43,735 nt of DNA from Oceanobacillus sp. J11TS1 (GCF_018333215.1 NZ_BORO01000031.1:1-43735); one strand, 5' to 3'. Counted from the stretch's first letter, positions 34,240 through 43,650 are shown. Numbers and translations: made by a program. Notes: a model not told the origin generated them from the letters alone.

Positions 34240-34536
34240 TTACTCTATTTCTTTACGACCGTATTTATTCGTAACTTTATCTAAAGTTTGTTCTACCTGT
34301 TCTAAAGCATTCATTGCATTAGAAGATCCACTTTCAAAAATTTGATTCACTTTGTCCACTGTTTTTTGCAGGCCTTGGATTGCCTCAGATGGATTGCTGA
34401 TGTAATAAGACGAAGAGTCTTTTATTTCTTTTACTTTTCCACATGCATAACTGCGTGCTTCTTTATCAAATAATGCTGTAGCTCCTCCTATAACTGCTCC
34501 TGCAACGACACCTAAAATAATTTTTCGTTTACCCAT
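34240..34536 (-). CDS. YtxH-domain protein
   Basis: 98 residues: an N-terminal hydrophobic helix with small residues (IILGVVAGAVIGGATALF, about 5-22) followed by a charged amphipathic helix region with conserved EARSYACGKVKEIKDSSSYY and a C-terminal coiled part (VDKVNQIFE, VEQTLDKV). The YtxH/general-stress family. AAAGGAGAGA precedes the ATG. It is 13 bp after the phosphatase stop, in one operon with it. Function unknown. Confidence 0.8.
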   Translation of the reverse strand: MGKRKIILGVVAGAVIGGATALFDKEARSYACGKVKEIKDSSSYYISNPSEAIQGLQKTVDKVNQIFESGSSNAMNALEQVEQTLDKVTNKYGRKEIE

Positions 34537-34549
34537 GATTATCTCTCCT

Positions 34550-35020
34550 TTAAATTAAATGATGCTTCCCTTTCAAAAATTGAAGGAACTGGTGACACCC
34601 ATTTGAAACTAGTTGATATGTTTGTTCAAAATCCCCTGTGTAATATGGATCAGGAATTTCATTATCTTCTATGTCTTCTACAAAATCCATTAATTTCACA
34701 ATCTGAGTATCCTTATGATTGCCAGAACGCTTTAGTGCTTCATAATTATTTTGATCCATTGCAACCATATAATCAAATTGTTTATAATCATCCTCTGTAA
34801 GCAGTCTTGCCTTCATCCCATCATAAGAAACACCTTGCTGTTCTAATATTTTCTTTGTTCCTTGATGGGGCGGTTGTCCAAGATGCCAATCTCCTGTGCC
34901 ACAAGAATCAACCTTTATCCTATCCGCCAGCTGTTCTTTCGCAACAAGGTCTCTAAATATCGCCTCTGCCATTGGAGAACGGCAAATATTACCTAAACAA
35001 ACAAATAACACACGCACCAA
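34550..35020 (-). CDS. Low-molecular-weight protein-tyrosine phosphatase (YfkJ-like)
   Basis: 156 residues. The catalytic P-loop C-x5-R is at Cys8-Arg14 in VCLGNICRSP, and the general acid Asp is in the late DPYYTG motif (about residue 121). Arsenate-reductase-like cysteines are absent, so it should be a phosphotyrosine or phosphoarginine phosphatase; B. subtilis YfkJ, its likely ortholog, is linked to stress resistance in spores. The start is TTG at 35020 or the next codon GTG; both precede a weak GGGGTG. It leads an operon with the ytxH gene. Confidence 0.92.
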   Translation of the reverse strand: MVRVLFVCLGNICRSPMAEAIFRDLVAKEQLADRIKVDSCGTGDWHLGQPPHQGTKKILEQQGVSYDGMKARLLTEDDYKQFDYMVAMDQNNYEALKRSGNHKDTQIVKLMDFVEDIEDNEIPDPYYTGDFEQTYQLVSNGCHQFLQFLKGKHHLI

Positions 35021-35110
35021 TCGCTATACACCCCATTCATTTCGCAGCTAATTGCATTTGCAATGAAAGTTATCTTTCTTAATTAATCTTAGAATAAGCT
35101 CATCTAAATG

Positions 35111-35147
35111 AACACCCTAAACAAGTATACAATAAGTTTAGGGTGTT
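35111..35147. terminator. Hairpin between glsA and the phosphatase gene
   Basis: Perfect 12-bp inverted repeat AACACCCTAAAC / GTTTAGGGTGTT with a 13-nt loop. It lies 98 bp past the glsA stop and probably terminates glsA; T-richness is better on the plus strand. Confidence 0.6.
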
Positions 35148-35244
35148 TTGCTTTATTTCTATTATAAGCAACTTAGTCCGATAAGCAAAGTCTTAATTGT
35201 AGAAAATTGTTATACTGCTTGCATTATTGTCGAATAGAACATCC

Positions 35245-36240
35245 CTAAAACAAGCTCATGTCCCAGCTGTTGGCAATATGACGAAGCAACTTAATTCCTG
35301 CAATACTATTTCCCTGCTTGTCTAAGGCTGGACCAAATACACCAATGCCGCACCCATCCAGGAAAGGTAAATCATTATCACGTACCCTTGGGGGAACGAC
35401 AGCTAAAATACCGCCAGATACACCGCTCTTTGCTGGAATTCCAACATAAGCAGCAAATTTTCCAGAAGCATCATACATACCACACGTTAACATCAGAGAT
35501 TTGGCTATTCGGGTCACATTTCTAGGAATAATAACTTCCCCTGTGTCGGGGTGGAAACCATCATTGGATAGAACTAGCCCGATTCGTGCCAGGTCATCTG
35601 TTGTAATATTAATAGAGCACTGCTTAAAGTACGTTTCCAACGTTACCCCTAAATCAGATTCCAAGTACCCCTCTTCTAATAAATAATAACCAATTGCTCG
35701 ATTGCGCATCGACGTATCACGTTCCGATTCATAGACCTCTACATCTAGTTCAGGCCGATAGCCAATCATCTTTTCCAGCAATGCAAATATCGGTTCCAGC
35801 TTTTGATCAGAGGTTTTTCCATTTAACAAAGAAGATATCGTAATTGCCCCTGAATTTACCATAGGGTTAAATGGACGTTTAGGGTTATTTATTTCCAAGT
35901 GCATAATCGAATTAAATGCCTCTCCAGTCGGCTCCACATCAACACGATGCAAAACATATGTCAGTCCGCGATCCATACATGCCACAATAAAACTAAGCAC
36001 CTTCGAAATACTCTGAATAGAAAAAGGAATATCCAGATCACCCGACCGAATCTGTGTCCCATGCTTGCCGATAATAGTGATACCTAAAGCATTCGGATCC
36101 GCATCTTCCAATTTCGGAATATAGTCAGCTACTTTTCCAGTGTCCGTCTGCTTTTTGAAAAATGTAACCCAATTATCAACATATTCTTGCAGCCATTCTT
36201 TATTTCTTTCTGTATTCAAATTCACATATCCTTGTACCAT
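35245..36240 (-). CDS. glsA: Glutaminase
   Basis: 331-residue beta-lactamase-fold glutaminase that hydrolyses glutamine to glutamate and ammonia. The nucleophilic Ser-x-x-Lys is in IQSISKVL (about residue 80-87); family landmarks NPMVNSGAI (about 124-132), YYLLEEGYL and GVSGGILAVVPP (about 270-281) are all present and the length is right. GGGGGGC precedes the ATG. It stands alone; the family in B. subtilis (glsA/ylaM) is paired with a symporter, absent here. It could feed glutamate pools. Confidence 0.95.
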   Translation of the reverse strand: MVQGYVNLNTERNKEWLQEYVDNWVTFFKKQTDTGKVADYIPKLEDADPNALGITIIGKHGTQIRSGDLDIPFSIQSISKVLSFIVACMDRGLTYVLHRVDVEPTGEAFNSIMHLEINNPKRPFNPMVNSGAITISSLLNGKTSDQKLEPIFALLEKMIGYRPELDVEVYESERDTSMRNRAIGYYLLEEGYLESDLGVTLETYFKQCSINITTDDLARIGLVLSNDGFHPDTGEVIIPRNVTRIAKSLMLTCGMYDASGKFAAYVGIPAKSGVSGGILAVVPPRVRDNDLPFLDGCGIGVFGPALDKQGNSIAGIKLLRHIANSWDMSLF

Positions 36241-36365
36241 GTATTGCCCCCCGCGTCACATAATAGTTTATATATGTATACCCTGTAAAGCGTATCATTA
36301 CCCATCCATATTCCTTATGATAAAGTATTTTCATTTTAAATAAAAACAATACCATTTAAAAATTA

Positions 36366-36431
36366 AAAAACCTTTCCTCATGGCTGGCTATCTCTTAAAG
36401 AGAGTCAGACCATCCAAGCGGAAAGGTTTTT
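36366..36431 (-). terminator. Terminator after the CAP-domain gene
   Basis: AAAAACCTTTCC pairs with GGAAAGGTTTTT with inner stems such as CTCTT/AAGAG in the loop; T-run on the minus strand. It ends 30 bp before the CAP gene stop on that strand. Confidence 0.75.
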
Positions 36432-36460
36432 CATTCGATTATTCATTTAGTAAACGATGC

Positions 36461-37189
36461 TTATTTTCCAATAAACATTTGTGTCCAGTAGTTGCCTTGT
36501 TCTACATAACCAATTCCAATATGAGTGAAGTCACCATTCATGATGTTTTCACGGTGGCCTTGGCTGTTCATCCATGCATCGACAACTTCCTCTGGAGTTT
36601 GCTGCCCTTGAGCGATGTTTTCACCAGCAGTATTGTAATCAATACCGAAGCTTTGCATCATATCAAATGGAGAGCCATAATTCGGGCTATTATGATCGAA
36701 ATAGTTGTTTGCTTGCATATCTTTGGATTTTTCGCGAGCTACTTTGCTTAGCTCCGTATCCAATTCAAGTGGAGCAAGTCCTTGTTTTTCTCTTTCTTGG
36801 TTTGTTAAATCAACTACTTCTTGTTCAAATTGACTAACGTCACCGTCTGTTTGCTTATCTTCTTTATTTTGCTGAGCTTCTTCCGCAGTATTAGCCTCTT
36901 CTTGGTTTGCTTCCTCAGATGGCTGATTTTCAGTTGGAGCTGCTGGAGTCTCTGCTTCAGCGTTTGGAGTAGCTTCTCCATTTATAATATCAAAGCAATT
37001 ATAATTGTTTTGCTTTAATTGCTCACTATTTAATGCATTCCATCCTTGTCCATTAACAGAATAATAGACTTGCATAGAATTTTGGGCAGATGGTTGAGGA
37101 TTTGCAGATGCTTCTACATCAGAAACGAATGCTCCTCCAAATAATACAGTTGCTGATAATGTAGCAACAATACCTACTTTCTTAAACAT
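36461..37189 (-). CDS. Secreted CAP/SCP-domain protein (YkwD-like)
   Basis: 242 residues. Signal peptide (about 1-27), a short domain around VYYSVNGQGWNAL and NYNCFDII (about 37-67), an acidic Glu/Gln/Ala-rich linker (about 70-115), then the CAP domain (about 120-240): LTNQEREKQGLAPLEL, AREKSKDM, NYFDHNSPNYGSPFDMM, YNTAGENIAQG, VVDAWMNSQGHRENIM and the terminal YWTQMF. This is the SCP_Bacillus/YkwD pattern. I start at 37189, 9 nt after GGAG; ATG at 37195 (two codons longer) is closer to it. Its extracellular role is unknown; binding or peptidoglycan-related functions are inferred for the family. Confidence 0.92.
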   Translation of the reverse strand: MFKKVGIVATLSATVLFGGAFVSDVEASANPQPSAQNSMQVYYSVNGQGWNALNSEQLKQNNYNCFDIINGEATPNAEAETPAAPTENQPSEEANQEEANTAEEAQQNKEDKQTDGDVSQFEQEVVDLTNQEREKQGLAPLELDTELSKVAREKSKDMQANNYFDHNSPNYGSPFDMMQSFGIDYNTAGENIAQGQQTPEEVVDAWMNSQGHRENIMNGDFTHIGIGYVEQGNYWTQMFIGK

Positions 37190-37733
37190 GCACATACACT
37201 CCTTTTTTTGTTGTTTTGTTTTGTGCAAAATGATCATAACACGGTTTTTTCTGTAACATTTGAAATAATCAAGGCAAGGTTTACCAGACTGCTTTATCCC
37301 ACTAAAATTTATTGCTTTGAAACTTGTAAAACCTTGTCAAATCTACTATTCTAAATTGGGCATAATTCTCCTAGAATGGAAATTAAACATTTTGAAGGAA
37401 ATCATTGCTACAAAACGCATATTGACAAGTTTCAGAAGTAGGTCTAATGTTACAAGAAAGACGTATTTGTAACGAAAATGTTACTTGATTTCATTTCTTT
37501 TATGCTTTATTTTATAGACTAGTTCTTTCTATATTATTAAAGGGGAGTTCATTACCCCCAAAAAAATGAATTTTTGATAGAATAGTATTCTAGGAAACTG
37601 AAATAAAATGATATATTGTAGATAATGTATATATGTATAAACGAAATCACACGGAAAAGTGTCGTATCTTGTCTTTTCTGTTTACAATCACGATAAAAAA
37701 ATAAAACTGTACTTATAATGGAGGATTATATAT
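37190..37733. promoter_or_regulatory. Promoter region between the CAP gene and mreBH
   Basis: 544 bp. On the plus strand there is TTGACA (37422-37427), 17 nt, TAATGT (37445-37450), a plausible SigA promoter but 285 bp from mreBH. Nearer, ACCCCC (37554-37559) followed by an A/T-rich tract resembles the SigI -35 element (mreBH is a SigI gene in B. subtilis), but the expected CGAA-type -10 is only approximate (AGAATA at 37579) and spacing is long. No gene is seen. Confidence 0.35.
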
Positions 37734-38741
37734 ATGTTTTCAAGCGCTGAAATTGGAATTGATTTAGGAACTGCAAATATCCTGGTTTATTCAAAAACGA
37801 AAGGAATCGTTTTAAATGAACCTTGCGTCGTGGCAATAGATGTAAATACAAAGCAGGTAATGGCGGTAGGAACGGAAGCAAAAGAAATGGTTGGTAAAAC
37901 ACCAAAAAACATCATCCCAATTCGTCCTTTAAAAGATGGTGTTATTGCCGATTATGATGTTACGGCACAACTATTAAAAGAGTTATTAAAAAAGGTAAGC
38001 AAAACATTAGGAATGTCTATGCGAAAACCAAATGTCATTGTATGTACACCTTCTGGCAGCACAAGTGTGGAAAGAAGAGCTATTCATAATGCAGTCTCAA
38101 GTTATGGTGCAAAACAAGTTCATTTAATTGAAGAACCTGTGGCTGCAGCTATCGGAGCTGATTTGCCTGTGGATGAGCCTTATGCAAATGTGATTGTCGA
38201 TATCGGAGGCGGCACTTCAGAGGTAGGTATTATTTCCTTTGGCGGAATTGTATCTTGCAACTCTGTACGCACAGCTGGGGATAAAATGGATGAAGAAATT
38301 ATTCAACATATCCGTAAACAGTATAATATTTTAATCGGAGAACGTACTGCTGAAAATATTAAAATGGAAATTGGTTACGCTCATCCAAATCATAAAGAAG
38401 AAAAAATGGAAATTCGCGGCCGTGACATGGTTACTGGACTTCCAAAGACCATTGAAGTTACCTCTACAGAAATTTATGCATCTCTAAAAGAATCATTAGA
38501 ACAAATTCTAGAGACTATCCGTGCAACATTGGAAGAATGCCCTCCTGAATTAAGTGGTGACATTGTTGATAATGGAATTGTCCTTACTGGTGGCGGTTGC
38601 CAATTAAACGGTATGCAGGAATGGCTAGCAGAAGAGCTTAGTGTTCCTGTTCATATGGCTCTAAATCCATTAGAATCGGTAGCAATCGGAACTGGCCGCG
38701 CACTAAAAATGATTCATAAACTGCAAAAAGCGGCAAAATAA
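37734..38741 (+). CDS. mreBH: Rod-shape-determining protein MreBH
   Basis: 335 residues, identical in length to B. subtilis MreBH. Actin-like ATPase that positions the cell-wall elongation machinery and, in B. subtilis, the autolysin LytE. Nucleotide-binding motifs: phosphate-1 [12 protein letters not shown] (about 8-19), phosphate-2 [12 protein letters not shown] (about 155-166) and adenosine VLTGGG (about 279-284). Sequence features ([37 protein letters not shown]) fit MreBH better than MreB or Mbl. TGGAGGA precedes the ATG. It stands alone. Confidence 0.92.
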   Translation: MFSSAEIGIDLGTANILVYSKTKGIVLNEPCVVAIDVNTKQVMAVGTEAKEMVGKTPKNIIPIRPLKDGVIADYDVTAQLLKELLKKVSKTLGMSMRKPNVIVCTPSGSTSVERRAIHNAVSSYGAKQVHLIEEPVAAAIGADLPVDEPYANVIVDIGGGTSEVGIISFGGIVSCNSVRTAGDKMDEEIIQHIRKQYNILIGERTAENIKMEIGYAHPNHKEEKMEIRGRDMVTGLPKTIEVTSTEIYASLKESLEQILETIRATLEECPPELSGDIVDNGIVLTGGGCQLNGMQEWLAEELSVPVHMALNPLESVAIGTGRALKMIHKLQKAAK

Positions 38742-38814
38742 AACTTCAACCATCGCACCGTGATAATACTTGTCTAAGAAAGGAAATAGATTGCTGGCGT
38801 CTTTTCCCTTTCAC

Positions 38815-38856
38815 TAATAATCCGTGGGGACTTCGTACGACCCCCACGAATTATTA
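38815..38856 (+). terminator. Stem-loop after mreBH
   Basis: TAATAATCCGTGGGG pairs with CCCCACGAATTATTA with a single mismatch, 74 bp after the mreBH stop. No T-run follows immediately, so it may be a processing or pausing structure instead of a terminator. Confidence 0.5.
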
Positions 38857-39182
38857 ATAAAGGAAGGCAACCGACAGGCCCTTAGCTTTGTCTGATAACC
38901 TCGTTATCATGCAATGAAAAAGGAAATATACTTGTTGAAAATTAGATAATATCTATTCCCCTTTAAAAATGCTCATTTAGAAGGCTTCTTTAGATTGCAA
39001 AAAAGACTCAATGACTCAGGAAATGGACTTACGAATTTATTATCGAAATCATTCTTATACGAAATGGACAGGTGTCAGCGATGTTTTAAGGATTAAATTA
39101 AAATAAGGAACAATGAATCTTCTTTTTTAAATAACAAAATGGGGGATTAATTTGTTATGCGCATAAATGTAGGCGTCATCAT
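38857..39182. other. Intergenic region between mreBH and lysine dehydrogenase
   Basis: AT-rich with no convincing gene. A nine-codon open frame (ATG 39157 to TAG 39186) lies 10 nt after GGGGGA and overlaps the end of the convergent dehydrogenase gene; too short to support. Confidence 0.5.
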
Positions 39183-40356
39183 TTAGGAAGCGGTTGTATG
39201 GTTTTCCATTGATATTTTTTCTTTAATAATGACTCCCCGTTTCGCCATTTGGTGGATATAAGCCTCACCTGGAACTATTTTTTCTGGTGGATGTACCCCT
39301 ATTTTGGTAATTGTCCCGTTTCCAATCATTTGAGCCGCGATAGAAATTGTATTTGCAGTAGCGCGAGCCATCGCTGTTACACCTGTTTGCTTGTCTTTGT
39401 ACGTCACCATTTCATAGGTAAATACCGTATCCACTTGTTTGTTTTGGCCTTTTACCTTCGCACGCAGTAAAACAGCATCTTCCTTATCTTTTAAATCAAC
39501 AATCGGATCAAGTACTTTTAATAAAACCTTTCGAGGACTGACTTTCACACCGTCCACAACTACTTCATAATGATTCCTGGTTAAATTCAAATCGACTAAT
39601 AGTTTCATTTTTTCTGCATGCCCTGGATATCGGATGGTTTTATACTCTAATGTTTCTAAATAAGGAAAAGACTGTGTCAGTGTAGATGTTCCGCCGGATG
39701 TATGGAATGCCTCTAATTCTCCAAAATCGGCAAAGTCAATTGGCTCCAATTCGGATAAGGACGGTACAGAAATTAATTTACCATCACGAATAATCTCGGA
39801 AGGATCGGTGTAGTGATCGAGTACTCCTTCCATGGAAAACACATGATTATATTCTAATGGCGCTTCTGGATGAACAGGGATGCCACCTACATATAATTGA
39901 ATCGATGTTGCTTTTTCTAATTTACTGACACCATAGGCCTGATAATATATTTATCATCCCGGGAGCAACGCCTAAATCGGGAATAATAGTGACATTAGCA
40001 GCTCTTGCCTCTCCATCTAATTTCATTACTTTATCGGTAATATGATCAATATGCCCACCTAAATCTACCACAGAAGTGCCTACTTTCATGCCTGTTTTAG
40101 CAACTTGTTCATTAAAAGTATAAAATAGTGCATTCACAACAACGTCAAAACGGCACATGAAATTTGCAAGCTCATCTTCATTCTTTGCATTTACTTGGTA
40201 GGCTGTCATTATTGGAGATTGTAGCTGATAGCAAATGTTCTGGGCACGTTGCAGATCAATATCTGCAAGGCCGATTTCTTGGATGCCTTCACTGTTTACC
40301 AAATCCCTTGCGACTTCTTTTCCCATGAGACCGGTTCCTAATACACCTATTTTCAT
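39183..40356 (-). pseudogene. Lysine 6-dehydrogenase, frameshifted
   Basis: Saccharopine-dehydrogenase-fold enzyme that oxidises L-lysine at the epsilon-amino group, yielding delta-1-piperideine-6-carboxylate. Both halves match the Geobacillus enzyme as I recall it: [16 protein letters not shown] (Rossmann, 4-19), [30 protein letters not shown] and [17 protein letters not shown], then [31 protein letters not shown] and [17 protein letters not shown]. The frame breaks at the AGGCCTATGG (minus strand) near 39936-39937: one C too many ends translation at 144 residues (stop at 39922). Deleting it restores one 390-residue frame across VSKLEK. RBS AAAGGAGGAG is intact. It may be an assembly error or a real loss. 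45 bp downstream of the aldehyde dehydrogenase gene. Confidence 0.9.
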
Positions 40357-40401
40357 GCTAACTCCTCCTTTTCAATTCGTACTTTAAAAGGCACTTATAG
40401 T

Positions 40402-41901
40402 TTATGCATCCGTATCGATTTGGGCACGCTGTAATTTACCACTATAATCGACATAGACCGCCTTCCATTCCGTGAAAACGTCCAAAGCCTGCACACCGGA
40501 ATCTCTATGCCCATTTCCTGTCCCTTTTGTTCCTCCAAATGGTAAATGAATTTCTGCCCCTGTAGTTCCAGCATTTACATAAACGATTCCTGTATCCAAA
40601 TCGCGCTGTGCTTTAAACACACGGTTGACGTCTTGTGTGTAAATCGAACTTGATAAGCCATATTTCACTTTATTGTTCGCAGCGATAGCTTCTTCCAAAT
40701 CATTGACCTCAATCAAAGAAACAACAGGACCAAAAATCTCTTCCTGAGCTATTCGCATATCTATCGTCACATCTGTAAATAGTGTTGGCGCAAAATAAAA
40801 GCCATTTTCATAATTTTCTACCGTCAGCTGCTTGCCGCCCGCTGCTAAATTTGCTCCTTCTTCCTTTCCGATTTCAATATATTTTAAGATTTTATCTAAT
40901 CCGGCTTGATTAATAATTGGTCCAACTTTACTTTTCGGGTCAAGACCGTCCCCGATGGTTAAATTCTCCATTGCAGATAACAAACGTTCCTCCAAGGTTT
41001 TCCGCACATCTTTATGGACAATCACCCGGCTACATGCCGTGCAACGCTGGCCGCTGGTTCCAAATGCACTCCACAAAATTCCCTCTACTGCTAAATCAAT
41101 ATCTGCATCCTCCATAACAATCACTGCATTTTTACCGCCCATTTCAAGTGACACTTTTTTTAATTGTCTGCCGCACTCTGTAGCCACTTTTCTGCCCGTT
41201 TCATTAGAACCTGTAAAAGAAATAACGCGAATATCCTCATGTTCAATCATTGCTTGCCCAATTGTTGTTCCAGATCCATATACGATATTGATAACACCTT
41301 TTGGCAATCCGGCCTCCTCAAATATCTTTGCTAACTCGTAAGCCATGATTGGAGTTTCTGAAGAAGGTTTCCAAATAACTGCATTTCCGGCAACAATTGC
41401 AGGGAAGGACTTCCATGTAGCTATAGCTATTGGAAAGTTCCAAGGCGTGATAATCCCGACAATACCAACGGGGCATCTCTGACTCATGGCAAATTTATCT
41501 TTTAATTCTGTTGGTGTGGTTTGCCCAAATAAACGCCTTCCCTCTCCAGCCATATAAAATGCCATATCTATTCCTTCTTGAACTTCACCACGTGCTTCCT
41601 CAATGACTTTTCCGTTCTCTAAAGTTAATAGTTGAGAAAGTCTTTCTTTCCGTTCCTTCATAATCGCCCCAACTTTATACAGGATTTCTGCACGTCCTGG
41701 TGCAGGAACAAGCGCCCATTCCTTTTGAGCAACACGAGCAGCTTCCACAGCCTGATCAATCGCTTCGGGATTAGAGTTCGGAACTTCAACAAGTACGTTT
41801 CCATTGGCTGGGTTATACACATGTTCCCGATTAGAAACTTCTATCCATTCTCCGTTAATAAAATTTTTTAAGATTTTCTCTTCATTTGTAAGCGTTGTCA
41901 T
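40402..41901 (-). CDS. Aldehyde dehydrogenase, probable piperideine-6-carboxylate/aminoadipate-semialdehyde dehydrogenase
   Basis: 499-residue NAD(P)+-dependent aldehyde dehydrogenase with catalytic Cys287 in GTSGQRCTACSR and general base Glu253 in SLEMGGKN. Cofactor-binding ITPWNFPIA (about 150-158) and FTGSNETGRKV (about 228-238) are complete, as is the C-terminal LPFGGTKGTGNGHRD. Substrate is inferred from the neighbouring lysine 6-dehydrogenase gene: oxidation of the piperideine-6-carboxylate product to alpha-aminoadipate. The short spacing and common direction make one operon, this gene first. CAAGGAGGAA precedes the ATG. Confidence 0.9.
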   Translation of the reverse strand: MTTLTNEEKILKNFINGEWIEVSNREHVYNPANGNVLVEVPNSNPEAIDQAVEAARVAQKEWALVPAPGRAEILYKVGAIMKERKERLSQLLTLENGKVIEEARGEVQEGIDMAFYMAGEGRRLFGQTTPTELKDKFAMSQRCPVGIVGIITPWNFPIAIATWKSFPAIVAGNAVIWKPSSETPIMAYELAKIFEEAGLPKGVINIVYGSGTTIGQAMIEHEDIRVISFTGSNETGRKVATECGRQLKKVSLEMGGKNAVIVMEDADIDLAVEGILWSAFGTSGQRCTACSRVIVHKDVRKTLEERLLSAMENLTIGDGLDPKSKVGPIINQAGLDKILKYIEIGKEEGANLAAGGKQLTVENYENGFYFAPTLFTDVTIDMRIAQEEIFGPVVSLIEVNDLEEAIAANNKVKYGLSSSIYTQDVNRVFKAQRDLDTGIVYVNAGTTGAEIHLPFGGTKGTGNGHRDSGVQALDVFTEWKAVYVDYSGKLQRAQIDTDA

Positions 41902-41980
41902 TTAAATTCCTCCTTGAACATGGGTAATTTCGTTACATGTACTTCTTTCTCCCTAAAACATTCTGTCTCTTTCTAATTCT

Positions 41981-42010
41981 AGTATAATGGAAGCTTAAAT
42001 ATGTTTACAA
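41981..42010 (-). promoter_or_regulatory. Promoter of the lysine catabolic operon
   Basis: On the minus strand TTGTAA (42005-42010), 18-nt spacer, TATACT (41981-41986), about 80 bp upstream of the aldehyde dehydrogenase ATG. The divergent symporter gene shares this 241-bp region, so both may be controlled from here. Confidence 0.45.
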
Positions 42011-42142
42011 CTGTTTTTGGATAATATTCAGAAAACAGCGACAAGCCCTGTTTTTTATGGGATAGTTCAAACTCCCACTGAATGAAGTTTTGTTTTATGA
42101 TATACTAAACATTGATTTTTTATTAGGAAGGAATTTACGATT

Positions 42143-43486
42143 ATGGAAAAACAGACAGAACAATGGTCAACCAAGCTTGGCTTTATTTTATCTTCCGCCG
42201 GCGCTGCGGTTGGGTTGGGAGCCATATGGAAGTTCCCTTATATGACAGGAATGAACGGCGGTGGAGCATTTTTCTTTATCTTTATATTTTTCACTGTCCT
42301 AATCGGCCTTCCCTTATTGATTGCTGAATTTGTCGTTGGTCGAGGGGCTCAGAAAGAAGCAGTTAGCGCTTTTCAAAAGCTTGCCCCAAAGAGTATATTT
42401 TCTTTTATTGGAAAGTGGGGCGTAGTTGGAGCTTTTATTTTAATGTCTTTTTATAGTGTTGTAGGCGGATGGGTGTTAATATACAGCTTATTATCTATAC
42501 CTGGGATGGTAATTAAAGACGGCGCAGACTATACAGGTCTGTTTGGAATGATAACAGAAAACCCGCTGATTACTGTAGCTGCTTTGGCAGTCTTTGTCTT
42601 TATTAATTCTTTTGTTATTTCCAATGGCATTAAAAACGGTATCGAAAAATATAGTAAGATTCTTATGCCTCTATTATTTATATTTTTTATTATCATCGTT
42701 ATTCGTGCCTTAACCTTTGAAGGTGCGATGGAAGGTGTACGTTTCTTCCTGCAGCCTGATTTCTCCCAATTAAACGGGGAGAATATCTTATATGCATTGG
42801 GACAGGCATTCTTTTCTCTTGCTGTCGGTATATCGGTAATGGTTACTTACAGCTCGTATTTATCAAAAGATGTTAGTTTAACGAAATCAGCTGCGTCTGT
42901 TTCCATTATGAATATTATGGTTTCTTTACTTGCTGGACTGGCAGTATTTCCAATAGTGTTTTCATTCGGATTAGAGCCTACGGAAGGTCCAAAATTATTA
43001 TTTATAGTTCTTCCAGAAGCTTTCTCGCAAATGCCTTTTGGAGAAGTATTCCTTTGTTTATTTCTTCTCTTGTTCTTATTTGCCATTCTAACCTCTTCTT
43101 TTAGTATGTTAGAGATCATTACTTCAGCAGTGCATGAAAAGACAAAAGCAAATCGCAAAACAATAGCATGGATTGCTGGTCTGATTGTTTTTATTGCTGG
43201 AATTCCAGCAGCTCTGTCATCTAATCTTCTTGCTGACTTTCATATTTTTGGGAAAACGGTATTTGATGCAAGTGATTTCTTAGTCAGCAATATTATGCTG
43301 CCTGGTGGTTGTTTGCTTATCGCTTTATTTGTAGGTTTTAAAATGGATCGCAAATTAGTTGAACAAGAGTTTCATGCAGGCAGTCACTGGAGAAATGGCA
43401 TGTTTCAAACATGGTATCAACTATTAAGATGGCTTGCTCCGATTACCATCGTTGTCGTTTTTCTTTATTCATTAGGAGTAATTTAG
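42143..43486 (+). CDS. Neurotransmitter:sodium symporter family transporter
   Basis: 447 residues, 11 hydrophobic segments, like the bacterial NSS carriers of LeuT/MhsT type. TM1 has the unwound sodium-binding segment SSAGAAVGLGAIWKFPY (about 17-33), TM3 and TM6 features (SVVGGWVLIY, FFSLAVGISVMVTYSSYL, about 229-246) and TM8 follow. It should import an amino acid with Na+. Divergent to the lysine degradation operon with a common upstream region, so lysine or a related amino acid is a reasonable substrate guess. AGGAAGGAA precedes the ATG. The start of the GAGCG array B lies 20 bp past its stop. Confidence 0.93.
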   Translation: MEKQTEQWSTKLGFILSSAGAAVGLGAIWKFPYMTGMNGGGAFFFIFIFFTVLIGLPLLIAEFVVGRGAQKEAVSAFQKLAPKSIFSFIGKWGVVGAFILMSFYSVVGGWVLIYSLLSIPGMVIKDGADYTGLFGMITENPLITVAALAVFVFINSFVISNGIKNGIEKYSKILMPLLFIFFIIIVIRALTFEGAMEGVRFFLQPDFSQLNGENILYALGQAFFSLAVGISVMVTYSSYLSKDVSLTKSAASVSIMNIMVSLLAGLAVFPIVFSFGLEPTEGPKLLFIVLPEAFSQMPFGEVFLCLFLLLFLFAILTSSFSMLEIITSAVHEKTKANRKTIAWIAGLIVFIAGIPAALSSNLLADFHIFGKTVFDASDFLVSNIMLPGGCLLIALFVGFKMDRKLVEQEFHAGSHWRNGMFQTWYQLLRWLAPITIVVVFLYSLGVI

Positions 43487-43505
43487 GATAGCTTCGGATT
43501 TGGTC

Positions 43506-43594
43506 GAGCGCTTTTGGCCGGTTTTGGAGCGGGTTCGGCGGATGTCCGAGCGCTTCTGGCCGGTTTTGGAGCGGATTCGGGGAATGTTCGAGCG
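43506..43594. repeat. Intergenic array B: five GAGCG cores at exactly 21 bp
   Basis: GAGCG begins at 43506, 43527, 43548, 43569 and 43590, always 21 bp apart. Two half-units alternate (GAGCGCTTTTGGCCGGTTTTG and GAGCGGGTTCGGCGGATGTCC), giving a 42-bp period. The period, the core and TTTGGAGCGGGT are shared with array A at 32805-33184 while the rest differs. Confidence 0.9.
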
Positions 43595-43650
43595 CTTTGG
43601 CTGGATTCGGGATGACGTACAATAGTCTGTGTAAGCTGAATAAATAGGAA

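Noticed and set aside
39157-39186. Nine-codon frame MRINVGVII after GGGGGA
   Set aside because: Too short, overlaps the end of the convergent dehydrogenase gene, no supporting structure.
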